Below are positions 54,829 through 64,000 of a DNA stretch of 64,000 nucleotides, piece after piece. A program made the position numbers and the translations under genes. The first letter of the stretch is position 1, and every line of letters starts with the position of its first letter. The DNA is taken from the NCBI GenBank assembly GCA_002104905.1, contig MCFE01000416.1, positions 1-64,000 of the forward strand. The letters run 5' to 3'. This DNA comes from Basidiobolus meristosporus CBS 931.73. Taxonomy: Eukaryota > Basidiobolomycota > Basidiobolomycetes > Basidiobolales > Basidiobolaceae. Below the pieces are notes generated by a model. That model made no database searches, had not been told where the DNA came from, and worked only from the letters and a program-made list of their open reading frames with translations.

Positions 54829-56777
54829 ATGCCGCCAAAAAATAAAGCAAAGTTGTCTGGTTCTCAACCAAACCCCACCACTGATGGCAACAGAAGAATG
54901 GTTGGACAACAGCTTGCTTTGACATTCAGTGCAACAAGCAGGGCTACATCCAAAAAAGGTCCTGTGGACAGTGTGCCCATTGAAGGTAATAATGCGGACT
55001 CCTCAGGCTCTCAGTCAAGTAGGCAATTGAGAACCTCTGCGGAGCCACAAGCTGACCATTATGCTCAGGCAGATGAGAATGTAGCAAATGCAGTACCCTC
55101 TGTTGAAGATCAGCAAGTGGCCATGATAACATCACCACCACCCATATTAGCAAGTATGTTGTCAGCTCATACCAAAGCATTAATGAAGCAATTAGGTGCA
55201 GTGGCTGATAGGATAGATGCAATGGCCCAGAGAAATCAGGAAGTAGTCCAGAAACAGGATGAGCGGATAATACGTGTAGAGCAATCAATATCCCAGGTAG
55301 AGAAAGCAGTATCTTTGCTGCAAAGAAGGAACTCAAGTAGCTCAATGTCACAGCCAAGAATTGAGTCCATTTCCTGATGTAACAGCAGAGGAACACCATA
55401 CAGTCTTTGAAGCACAACAACAGTGCCCAAAGATAAAGCCCACAGAAAAACCTATCACAGCATGGGAGGGAGACAATGTGGTGTTTAGACCAAAGCCTAA
55501 AATCAAAAGACATTGAAGATCCGTGAAGCTGTTGAGTGCAATAATGAAGAGTGGGCTAATATACAAGAGGCTGTCAGAAGTCTAGCACGCCATCACCTTA
55601 AGGCCGGCATACCATGGGACCATCAGGAACTCAAGGCCAAGCAGAATGCTCTTGACTTGTTCCATGAGCATTATCCTGGATTCAAACGGGCAAATGGATT
55701 TTGGGCCAGCATTGGTATGCTAAGAAAGTATCTCAAGAATAGCAGAAACTATCAAAGGCAGAAGAACAAGGGTGCCATGGCTAAAAACCAGTGGCTTCCT
55801 CAAGAGCCCATTACAAGCAGGGCCAAAAGCTCCAGAAAAGCGTCAAAGAGACGTCAGGCAGCTGGAAGAGTGCCAATTAAGGACAAGCAGGCAGACATGG
55901 ATGCACCAGCACAACATTTATCAAGGAAAAAGCGTAGTACCACTCAAGAAGCACCCAGTCAAAGTAGCAGTGAAGGACCTGGCAGTGATAAAAACCAGCT
56001 GCTTTTACAGGAGCCTGTCACAACTATGGTTGAGAGCTCAAAACAAGCTGAAAAGAAACATCAGGTTGCCAGAAGAGTGCCAGCAAGGGACAAGCAGGCC
56101 AAAACAGATGCTGTCAGAGCAGAATTTATCCAGGAGAAAACGTAGTTCTTTACAAGAAGCACTCAGACAAAGTAGCAGTGAAAGACCTGGCAGTGATAAA
56201 GGAAAAGGTAAAGGGAAAAATGTCTACCCAAACCTGAGACAGGGAGGCATGCAAAAAAAACTGCAGTTCTTGCCAATTAACGCCGCAAGCCAGGAACAGA
56301 CTGAATCCCATCATAGCCAAGAAGAATTACCAACAAGAAAACAGCTGTTTTCACAAGAGTTGGAAGCGCAGCCAGTTGAGCTACACTCCAGCAAGGTAGA
56401 TGAGTTTGCTGAAAAAGGCAATTTGTCTACCACAGCCTCCACAGCCTCCGCAGCCTCCATTGTTGACAGAGTGGAGATCCCACTGACAGACAAGGCTACA
56501 ACATCAAGAGCTCAAAGACTATCACAATGCCTTCAGTGGATTTTGGAACATTAATAGGCACACCAAGAGGTTGCAGCACTTCTTCAAGAGCAGTGCTCAA
56601 GAAAACGCACTGGAATATTGCAAGGATTTATTGCAAAGACTGGCAGATGAGGAGCTAGACCTTGCAGTGCCAGCTGAAGACCAGGACGTGTGGGAACCAG
56701 TGAATGAACAGTGGCATAAAGCTGTTGGGTTCCCGACCAAAGTTGTGGAACCAGAGCGTTACAGCAGAAATACTTAA
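54829..56777 (+). pseudogene. CACTA partner protein (ORF2), copy 2
   Basis: Start MPPKNKAKLSGSQPN. The first part (to about 55,375) is Ser/Thr-rich and then a coiled coil (RIDAMAQRNQEVVQKQDERI, then SQVEKAVSLLQRRN). One base is lost near 55,365 and another near 55,500. The middle part reads IREAVECNNEEWANIQEAVRS, HHLKAGIPWDHQELKAKQNAL and KRANGFWASIGMLRKYL. The next 400 bp code for two tandem repeats of about 68 residues (RVPxxDKQA...LSRxKRS...SSSExPGSDK). The end has RLSQCLQWILEH and a different-frame tail QHFFKSSAQENALEYCKDLL. No known family recognised. Its place opposite the transposase parallels TNPA of plant CACTA elements, a DNA-binding partner; that is inference. Confidence 0.6.
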
Positions 56778-57229
56778 TGAGTGGTGGATTTTAATGGAGT
56801 TACTTGTTGAGTGTGGGGTTGGGCTTAATGTTAGTGTAGGGTATAGAGACTTGTATAGGTCAATACAATTGGCAATTGAGGTACAACTGAAGTTTCAACG
56901 GAAATAAATCAATTTGTACGCATGAAAAGTAAGAGAAATGGCTGAGTCAGGAAGTAAGGAGTGTGAAAAAGAGGCAATAGCCAATCAATGCACACAAATG
57001 TAGGAGGCAATAGAGTGTCCGGGATCAGAAAGTGAGCAAATTGGCAGGGAATCAATCAAAAGCCACTTATACATTGTTGTGATGAAAAATTATGACAAAG
57101 TTTTTTGTGAAATCTGGGGTGCAATTATTTTTCAATGGTCTCTGGACAGAGTCCTGACAAGATCAGTACCTCTCAGTCACAGGACATTAACTTTGTGATG
57201 GCCTTTTGATGGGATCATCTCAATAATTT
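56778..57229. other. Junction between the two inverted CACTA copies
   Basis: Tail of copy 2 and a spacer with a GTCTCTGGACAGAGTCC-like palindromic stretch at about 57,140. Copies 2 and 3 diverge at GTGGCATAAA: copy 3 lacks the ORF2 tail after that point. Confidence 0.45.
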
Positions 57230-59119
57230 TTCATAGGGAATTTATGCCACTGTTCATTTGTGGGATCCCACACATCCTGGTCTTCAGCTAGCATTGCAAG
57301 GTCTAGCTCCTCATCTGCTAGTCTTTGCAGTAAATCCTTGCAGTATCCAAGTGCATTTCCTTGAGCACTGTTATTGAAGAAGTGCTGCAACCTCTTGGTG
57401 TGCCTATTAATGTTCCAAATTCCACTGAAGGCATTGTGATAACCTTTGAATTCTTGACAATGTTACTTTGTCTGTCAGTGGGATCTCCACTCTGTCAACA
57501 ATGGAGGACAAGGAGGCTGAGGTAGACAAAATGCCTTTCTCTGCAAACTCATCAACCTCACTGGGGCACAGCTGAACAGGCTGCACTCCCAACTCGTGTG
57601 AAAATAGCTGTTTTCTTATTGGTAATTCTTCTAGGCTATGATGTGATTAAGCCTGTTATGTGCTTCCAGCATTAACTGGCAAGAACTGCAGCTTTTTTCT
57701 CACACTTCCCCATCTCAGGCTTGGGTAGACTTTTTCCCATTTACCTTTCCCTTTGTCCCCACCAGGTCTTTTACTGCTACGTTGTCTGAGTGCTTCTTGT
57801 ATTGAACTATATTTTCTCCTTGATAAATGCTGCTTTGATGCATCTGTTTTGGCCTGCTTGTCCCTTGCTGGCACTCTGCAGGCAGCCTGACACTTCTGTC
57901 CTGCTTGTTTTGAGCTCTCAGTGCATGCTGTGATGGGCTCCTGAGGTAGTCACTTGTTTTTATAACTGCCAGGTCCTTTAGTACTACTGTGATTGAGTGC
58001 CTCTTGAGTCAAATTACGCTTTTTCCTTGGTAAATGCTGTGCTAGTGCATCTGTATTTGCCTGCTTTTCCCTTATTGGCACTCTCCCAGCTATCTGATGC
58101 CTCTTTGCCACTTGTTTGGGGCTTTTGGCCCTGCTTATAACAGGCTCTTGAGGAAGCTGCTGGTTTTTAGCCATTGCACCCTTGTTCTTCTACCTTTGAT
58201 AGTTTCTGCTAATTTTGTGATACTTACTAGCATACCAATGCTGGCCAAAAAACTGTTTGCTTGTTTGAATCCAGAATAATGCTCATGAAGTAAGTGAAGC
58301 ACATTTTGCTTAGCCTTGAGTTCCTGATGGTCCCATGGTATGCCAGCCTTGAGGTGTTGGCATGCTAGACTTCTAACAACCTCTTGAATATTAGCCCACT
58401 GCTCATCACTGCACTAAACAGCTTCACAGATGTTCAATCTCATTTGATTTTTAAGCTCTGGTATAAACACTACATTTTCTCCCTCCAAGCTGTGATAGGT
58501 TTTTCTGTGGGTTTTATCTTTGGGCACTGTTGTTGTGCGTCGATGAATGTACAGTGTTCCTCTGCTGTTACATTGGGAAATGGCTCAATTCTTTGTGTGA
58601 CTTTGAGCTATTTGAGTTCCTTCTTTGCAGCAAGGATACTGCCTGCTCTACCTGGGATATTGATTGCTATACTCCTTTTATCTGCTCATGCTGTTTCTGG
58701 ACTATTTCCTTATTTCTCTGAGCCATTGCATCTATCCTATCAGCCACTGCACCTAATTACCCCATAAATGCTTTGGTATGAGCTGACAACATACTTGCTA
58801 ATACAGGTGATGGTGATGTTATGATGGTCACTTGCTGGTCTTCAACTAAAGGTAGTGCCAGAACTACATTATTATTTGCCTCAGCAAATTGATCAGCTTG
58901 TGGCTCCATAGAGATTCCCAATTGTCTGCTTGGCCAAGAGCCTGAGGAGCCCCCATTATTCCCTTCAGTGGGCATACTGTCCACAGGGCCTTTTTTGGTT
59001 GTAACCCCACTTGTTGCACTAAACATCAAACCAAGCTGTTGCCCAATTGTTCTTCAGCTGCTGTCAGCAGTGGGGTTGGGTTGGGAACCAGACAACTTTG
59101 CTTATTTTCTTGGCAGCAT
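57230..59119 (-). pseudogene. CACTA partner protein (ORF2), copy 3, decayed
   Basis: Recognisable pieces of the partner protein: MMFSATSGVTTKKGPVDSMP, GRVPIREKQANTDALAQHL, LSRRKYSSIQEALRQ and RLSQCLQWNLEH, broken by shifts and stops. The ATG at 59119 is followed by an in-frame TAA after four codons. The end facing copy 2 lacks the last part of the gene. Confidence 0.6.
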
Positions 59120-59341
59120 ATACATGGAAGTGAGTCAAACCAAAGGGGAAATAGTGTTACATATACATGTGTATGTGATTTCACAACTTGATTAATAATG
59201 CTTACTATAGTGGGTCATAATTGAATCTTACATTCATGTAGGTGCAATGTCTCAAATACAAGACTGTCATAAACTTACATGAGTGTTGACAAAAAAGTGA
59301 TATAATAGCATTACATTTTTAAGTGTCAAACTGTTGGCCCC

Positions 59342-60097
59342 ATGGACAAGACTACTTTGACTCAACACCATAAGAGAAGAGAAAGATGACCATGTGGCTA
59401 TTGTAGCAAGACTCTCAGCCATGAAGTGCACAGACAGTATAGGGAGTACTTACAGGATCCCAGCTAGTGTTTTGCCACACAAGTCATATTTGGCCATTCA
59501 CCAGTCACTACTGTACCAATAATATCTTGCTGGCCACTTGATACTTCTATAATTGCATCTAGCTGTACTGGTCACCTTGCACAAACTGAGTCAGGTGAGT
59601 TTGTGAAACCTTTAGGCTCACCCCAGCCTTCTGAATATGGCATGCAGAGTGATAGCTTTGAAGCAGCTGGCTTGCTGATGAATAGTAAGCCTATCCTCCT
59701 TTACAATGGTACTCTGCATGAGCCTGGCAAAATCCGATTATGCAATGAGATCACACCTGTGGAAAAAATGCCAAGGATACCTTATGGAGTCAAGTGAGCC
59801 CAGTAATTCATTGGCTGGTGAATGATTTGATGCTGTGGCTAGAGAAGTGGCATGTTTCCACTAATATCAGTAAAGGGGGCTTTGAGGATTTACTACTACT
59901 TCTTGCCAAAATCATCCCAGGATGCAACTTACCATGTAAGTGGTATAAATAGAATACTGTCCAGCAGCTGGCAACATAAGACCCAGAAACCATTCTGATA
60001 CTAGCATGTGTTAATAGCTGCATGGTGTTTACATCAGAAAATGCCACCATTGCAAGGTGTCCAACTTGTCAGGAATCCACCACCATTGGGGGAAAAC
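59342..60097 (+). pseudogene. Tnp2-like transposase, copy 3, N-terminal remnant
   Basis: Begins MDKTTLTQHHKRRE, then soon loses frame. DNA-level similarity to copies 1 and 2 continues up to the copia LTR (60098). Many stops; a dead remnant. Confidence 0.65.
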
Positions 60098-60399
60098 TGT
60101 GGTATATATCTGTAACTCAACCTAAATATTCCCCTAACCTAGTTGCTCAGATCATTACCATCAAATCCTAAAAAATATTGATCAAAATCCTTATTAAAAA
60201 TTAGATAAGTTGTCCAAACAGCCCCAAGCATTGTGCACATGCTCTTGGGACCTTCCTAAACCTATTCTAAATGTTTGTTATGCCAGTACCATGTAAAAGT
60301 ATAAATAATAGTTTTACATTCAATAAATCATTAAGTGAAAACCACATATTCTACCAGTCCTCTCAAATCACTTCCAATGTCTCCAAGACTCTTACAACA
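60098..60399 (+). repeat. copia 5' LTR
   Basis: 302 bp from TGTGGTATATATC to CTCTTACAACA. It belongs to the family of the LTR at 42352-42709, with an internal deletion. The element's internal part follows directly with a primer-binding site at 60400. Inserted into CACTA copy 3. Confidence 0.75.
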
Positions 60400-60411
60400 G
60401 GTTATGAGCCC
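60400..60411 (+). promoter_or_regulatory. copia primer-binding site, half initiator tRNA-Met type
   Basis: GGTTATGAGCCC, directly after the LTR. It is complementary to the anticodon arm and loop of initiator tRNA-Met (GGGCTCATAACC), not to a tRNA 3' end. The same kind of site is used by Drosophila copia, where a cleaved 5' half of the tRNA primes reverse transcription. Complementarity beyond 12 nt is weak. Confidence 0.6.
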
Positions 60412-62216
60412 TGAGCTGTCACTCTCTGCATTGTCTGCTACTCTACTACTGGAATTTATCCCTCAGCCAAGAAGTTGGATGGATCTAACTACCAAGTGTG
60501 GAAGGTGAAGATGAAGTTGCTGCTACACAAGAGAGGCCATTGAGATATTGTCATGGGAGAACAATGCCCTCCTAAAAATGTGGGAGAGGAATTGTTAAAG
60601 TACCAGAAGTAAGAACAAAGTGCCTTTAGCTGCATTTGCCTTAATGTAAAAGACAGATTGCTAATTCAATGCTCAAGAGCAAAAATGGCAAAAAATACCT
60701 GGAAGGCATTCAAAGACACCTACCAGTCATGTACAGCTGCTAAGAAAATGTATCTGAGACAAAAATTCTTTCCTACTAAGATGCAGACAGGAGAAGAAAT
60801 GAAATATCTAATGAACAGAATTGCCCTGCTGGTGGACAAGATGGAATCTGTGGGTGTACCAACTACTGATGAGGATGTGATAGTTACCATCCTGAATAGC
60901 CTAAAAGGCAACTTTTAGGGCCTTGTATCAGCCCTAGAGTCCAGAACTGAAAATTTGACCTTAAATTACATATTTGGAAGGCTCCTGGATGCAAAATTAA
61001 GAAAATTAGGTGCCAATAAGAAGGAAGAAGAAAATGCCTCAATAAGCTATGATAACCAGCAAAGGAGGTACCCAAAGCTTTTTAAAGGCAATACCAACCA
61101 GTTTTTCAGCAACTGCAAAAGGAAAGGACACACATCAGACCAGTGTCTCAAACAGAGAGTTGATCAGCCAAAGAAGCCTGAACATAGAAATGCTGCAACA
61201 ACTGAAGATAGCCTATTCATATCTATACTAAATTTGACCACAAACAAGGGTTCTCAGTATTGATATATTGGCTCTGCAGCATCTCAACACATTACACAAC
61301 AAACAGAACTTTTTACCCAATATCAAGATATTCCAGTTAAGTAGGTTTTCATGGAGTACAATATAATACTTGATGCAGTGGGAAAAGAAACCATCCAAGT
61401 AAGCCTTAAAAGCAGTGAGGAAGCCATACACTGAACTTTAAAGAAGTACTCTATATACTAGAAATAGCTAAGAACCTATTATCTGTAAGCAAGGCCACTG
61501 CAGAAGGAATCAGTTTCATCTTTGACAATTGTGGATGCAGGATCACAGCTCAAAATGGTGCCCATATTGCTTTGGATACCAGAGATCAAAATCTTTACAA
61601 GTTGACTTATATTCCTTCATATCTGGAAGCCAGTATAAGTACCTTAACTGAAGAAATGCCAAAGCTTTGGCACAGGTGATTTGGGCATATCAATTTTGAT
61701 TATTTGAGCAAAATGTCAAAGATCAGCTGATTTTCAGAATTATAATTGATCCCCCAGCTAGTTTGGGACACTGTGTAGCCTGTATACATGGGAGACAAGC
61801 CAGACAGTTGTTCAAGAGCTATGGGCTAATCAAAACTAAGAAAATATTAGATCAAATTCACTCACACATCTGTGGACCTGTGCAAAATTTATCCTTAGGC
61901 AGGATGAAGTATTTAATCACTTTTGTAGATGACTATACAAGATACATGTGCATTTACTTCATGGAGAGAAAGGAAGAAGCTCTGTCTAAGCTCAGGGAGC
62001 TCAAAACAATGGTGGAGAGAGAAACTGGTGAAAAAATCAAGAAAAATGCTCTGACAATGGGGGAGAATATACCTTAAAACTCTTCATCCACTTCTGGAAA
62101 ATTCATGGGATAAATCAAGAGACTACTGTACCATACTCCCCACAGTAAAATGAAGTAGCAGAACATGCAATCAGATCAATAACTGAGATGGCAAGATCTA
62201 TGATGTATGATCAAAA
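60412..62216 (+). pseudogene. Ty1/copia gag-pol remnant
   Basis: The domain order is copia-like. Gag (UBN2 type) reads KKLDGSNYQVWKVKMKLLL and MNRIALLVDKMESVGVPTTDED. The zinc knuckle is SNCKRKGHTSDQC, with Ser in place of the first Cys. The protease region YIGSAASQH has lost its catalytic Asp (usually DSGAS). Pre-integrase HCVACIHGRQ and integrase HSHICGPVQNLS and FVDDYTRYMCIYFM follow. The frame is broken by many stops (for example after LLHKRGH, and TAG at 60916). At 62217 it is cut by the Harbinger-related piece. Reverse transcriptase is not in the window. Confidence 0.75.
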
Positions 62217-62511
62217 GACTTGTTCTGTTGGATAGTGCCACATAGTGCCAGCCTGTTTATGGTGCCAGATTGATCTGGCACTATAATTTCTACCATGATG
62301 CAAGTGATATGATACAGTTACTGGTATTTTACTCAATCTTACTTATGTTGCTCAGAATAGTGCTTTCCTTGCTTTATTTACTCTTCATAATGCTCCAGAC
62401 ACATTTCTCTCAGTGGAAATCTTCTTGTATGAACATACTGTGCATTAATAAGTATCTTAACTATTTTGCCTATTCTGCTGTTTTCTCCTATATATGACTT
62501 TCCTCTGTATT
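62217..62511 (-). mobile_element. Harbinger fragment, inverted relative to the 50-51 kb copy
   Basis: The sequence is the inverted equivalent of about 50,905-51,213. It reads the last 40 or so codons of the transposase backwards (minus-strand NAQYVHTRRHP equivalent) and the TAGTGCC-rich tail. The left edge (AAGACTTGTTC) borders copia DNA; the right edge is cut by the gypsy LTR at 62512 in the middle of the transposase gene. Confidence 0.7.
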
Positions 62512-62879
62512 TGTTACAAGTCTTGGTATAAGAGTTGTAGAGGAATAGGGAGGTTAGCTGGTATTGTATTCACTAAAACTTGAACTGATTTTTATTGAGG
62601 TTCCAGCAGCTCCTTATATACATTTTGCCAGATCAATTGCTGACTAATTGTATTTCCTAATGTAGGTTGTGGCTGATGACTCGTTTGATTGCATCATCAT
62701 CACCCAATAAGATCCTACTTAATATATCTATTTCCGTCTGATAAGGATCTGCTGATTCATTTGCTAACTAATGCTACTGATTTCATAGATAATACTGATA
62801 TACTGATAACCTAAACATATACTAATTGATTTGGCTAAAAGCTGATCTAACTTAAACATTCAAGCGGCAGATCATAACA
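62512..62879 (-). repeat. Ty3/gypsy LTR, 3' LTR of a minus-strand element
   Basis: 368 bp bounded by TGTTA...TAACA (perfect 5-bp inverted ends). On the minus strand it starts TGTTATGATC right after the polypurine tract. A TATA box (GTATATAAGGAGC) is followed by AATAAAAATC. It is the downstream LTR of the element whose pol gene lies to the right. Confidence 0.8.
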
Positions 62880-62892
62880 TTCTCCCCTACTA
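62880..62892 (-). promoter_or_regulatory. Gypsy polypurine tract
   Basis: On the minus strand TAGTAGGGGAGAA, immediately before the LTR. The pol stop codon (TAG, 62892-62890) overlaps it. Confidence 0.7.
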
Positions 62893-64000
62893 AAGTTGAG
62901 AGGGTTCTCCTGAATCTCTTTTCTTGTGGTACCAATATCTTGATGGTTCAGTATTATCAGCAAGTCTTGCAAGCTTGAGTCTGTCTCTATGCACTAAGTC
63001 TTCCTGGATATTGCCTTGTTTGTCCACCAGTTGGTAAGTTGCAAATGGACATTCTCTGATGATCTTGAATGGTCCTGGGCATTGTGGCTCAAACTTCTTC
63101 CAAGTGTTGTTTCTTAGCAATACAAAGTTCCCAACTGTCAATGCTTCTGGTGCTATAGTCTTATCAAATCTCTGCTTCATCTTTTCTGCACTTTGAGATA
63201 CTTTGGTCTGTGCCTCTTGACATCTTTGTTCCAGTTGCTGGTGTCTACTTGGCTGACTGAGTTCATCTTCTAAGGTGTCTGTAAGCTTTGGTTGTGTGAG
63301 ATCTCCTGGAATCCTTGGTTCACATCCATACACTAAGTAAATTGGTGATTGCTGGGTTGTGTTGTGTACTCTGACTCTGCATGCAAAGAGTGCTTGGTCT
63401 ATATACTCATCCCATCTACTGACAACTCCATTTGCATACTTGGTGAGCATTTTTCCAAATAATCCATTAAACCGCTCAGTGACTCCATTAGTTCTGGGGT
63501 GATATGCCAAGGTTTTCAAGTGTCTGATCTGCTGCATTTCCAGGTAAGCCTCTAATGTCTTTGTCATAAAGTTTGCTCCTCTGTCAGATAAGATCTCCAC
63601 AGGGCATCCAAACTTCATCAGGATCTCATGGTAAATGAAACTTGCAACTTCTTGTTCACTGGCTGTTGGTACAGCTTTAGCAACTGGCCATTTAGTGGCA
63701 TGGTCAATTGCTACTAGGATCCAACGGTTGCATTTCCTGGTAGTTGGCAGTCTTCCAATAAAGTCAATTCCCCATCTCTCAAATGGTCTTACAGGCTCCA
63801 AAGGGAAGAGTTTGGCAATTCTTTGTGGCTGGCCTTGATTGATTTGGCAGCTTGGACATGTTTTCACTAGCTTCTCAATATCTTGTTTCATTCTGGGCCA
63901 CCATGCTCTGGCTTACACAAGGCTATAGGTTCCTTCAATCCCAAGATGTCCATATCCATTGTGTAGCTTATGTATTAAATCCAGGCAAGAAACATAAGGG
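62890..64000 (-). pseudogene. Ty3/gypsy integrase end of pol, runs off the window
   Basis: An open frame of 333 codons from 63891 to 62890, with pol sequence continuing upstream to the window edge. The HHCC zinc-binding part has HNGYGHLG and CPSCQ. The DDE core has WGIDFIGRLP (D), EILSDRGANF (D) and NGVTERFNGLFGK (E). The C-terminal GPY/F-like module reads CPGPFKIIRECPFATYQL and ends GEPSQL at the polypurine tract. One in-frame TAA at 63915-63913 (before ARAWWPRM) splits the zinc finger, so this copy looks disabled unless it is an assembly error. It carries the insertion enzyme of a chromovirus-like or related gypsy element. Confidence 0.8.

Larger units (their letters stand above)
51649..57000. 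mobile_element. CACTA/Plavaka-like DNA transposon, copy 2 (inverted)
   Basis: The best preserved of three copies. The transposase is on the minus strand (51917-54606) and the partner ORF on the plus strand (54829-56777), with about 222 bp of shared promoter between. The left end is next to the MITE. The right end is unclear, at about 56,900-57,000. Ends of CACTA type were not found. Confidence 0.65.
57230..60097. mobile_element. CACTA/Plavaka-like DNA transposon, copy 3 (truncated)
   Basis: Same orientation as copy 1. The partner ORF is on minus, 57230-59119, and the transposase start on plus from 59342. Copia insertion cuts it at 60097: copy 2 continues GGAAAACATTGTTC, whereas copy 3 has GGAAAAC then the copia LTR TGTGG. 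Confidence 0.65.

Noticed and set aside
1-64000. CRISPR arrays, bacterial operons or phage genes
   Set aside because: Spliced eukaryotic genes throughout; no spaced regular repeats of CRISPR type.

Overview
The window is nuclear DNA of a filamentous, probably early-diverging (non-Dikarya) fungus. The left two thirds holds intron-rich housekeeping genes. Introns are short (about 45-75 nt, occasionally longer), of GT-AG type, with CTRAC/CTAAC-like branch sites. Many encoded proteins are clearly fungal/opisthokont: a fungal-type complex I MWFE subunit, Dbp3, a Cdc73 C-terminal domain, GARP Vps53, and ZZZ3- and makorin-type proteins. Complex I is present, which excludes Saccharomyces-like yeasts and microsporidia. 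I cannot name the species.

Region 1 (1-41,640) is a dense gene block on both strands. It contains a decayed NmrA-like SDR pseudogene, a tail-anchored tryparedoxin-like protein without its active-site cysteines, NDUFA1/MWFE, an ACT-domain protein, the rRNA-processing proteins DBP3 and bystin/ENP1, U1-70K, an HCNGP/SAP30BP protein, a makorin E3 ligase, the ribosome-recycling ATPase RLI1/ABCE1, mitochondrial uL13 (MRPL23), an AP-1/2 beta adaptin without its ear, condensin SMC4, the SAGA subunit ADA3, RPAP3, COG3, a ZZZ3-like SANT/ZZ protein, CDC73 and VPS53. The functions group into ribosome production (DBP3, ENP1, RLI1), splicing and transcription (U1-70K, HCNGP, ADA3, ZZZ3, CDC73, RPAP3), Golgi/endosome traffic (beta adaptin, COG3, VPS53) and chromosome structure (SMC4). 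Exon boundaries were worked out by hand from reading frame and splice signals.

Region 2 (41,640-64,000) switches abruptly to transposable elements. It carries three decayed copies of a CACTA/Plavaka-like DNA transposon, each with a transposase gene head-to-head with a second gene of unknown function. Copies 2 and 3 face each other in a roughly 5 kb inverted arrangement. A PIF/Harbinger element has an intact-looking transposase and a divergent 391-codon ORF. There is a fold-back MITE, rearranged copia LTRs, a putative LTR whose promoter carries a cluster of heat-shock elements, and at the right edge a four-deep nest: gypsy inside a Harbinger fragment, inside copia, inside CACTA.

The best candidates for something new are the CACTA element's unknown partner protein, the ORF divergent from the Harbinger transposase, the heat-shock-element LTR promoter, and the copia primer-binding site matching the anticodon arm of initiator tRNA-Met (half-tRNA priming). 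Several host genes (SDR, U1-70K, ADA3) show one-base frame breaks. These are either real decay or residual assembly indels, and raw reads would decide.
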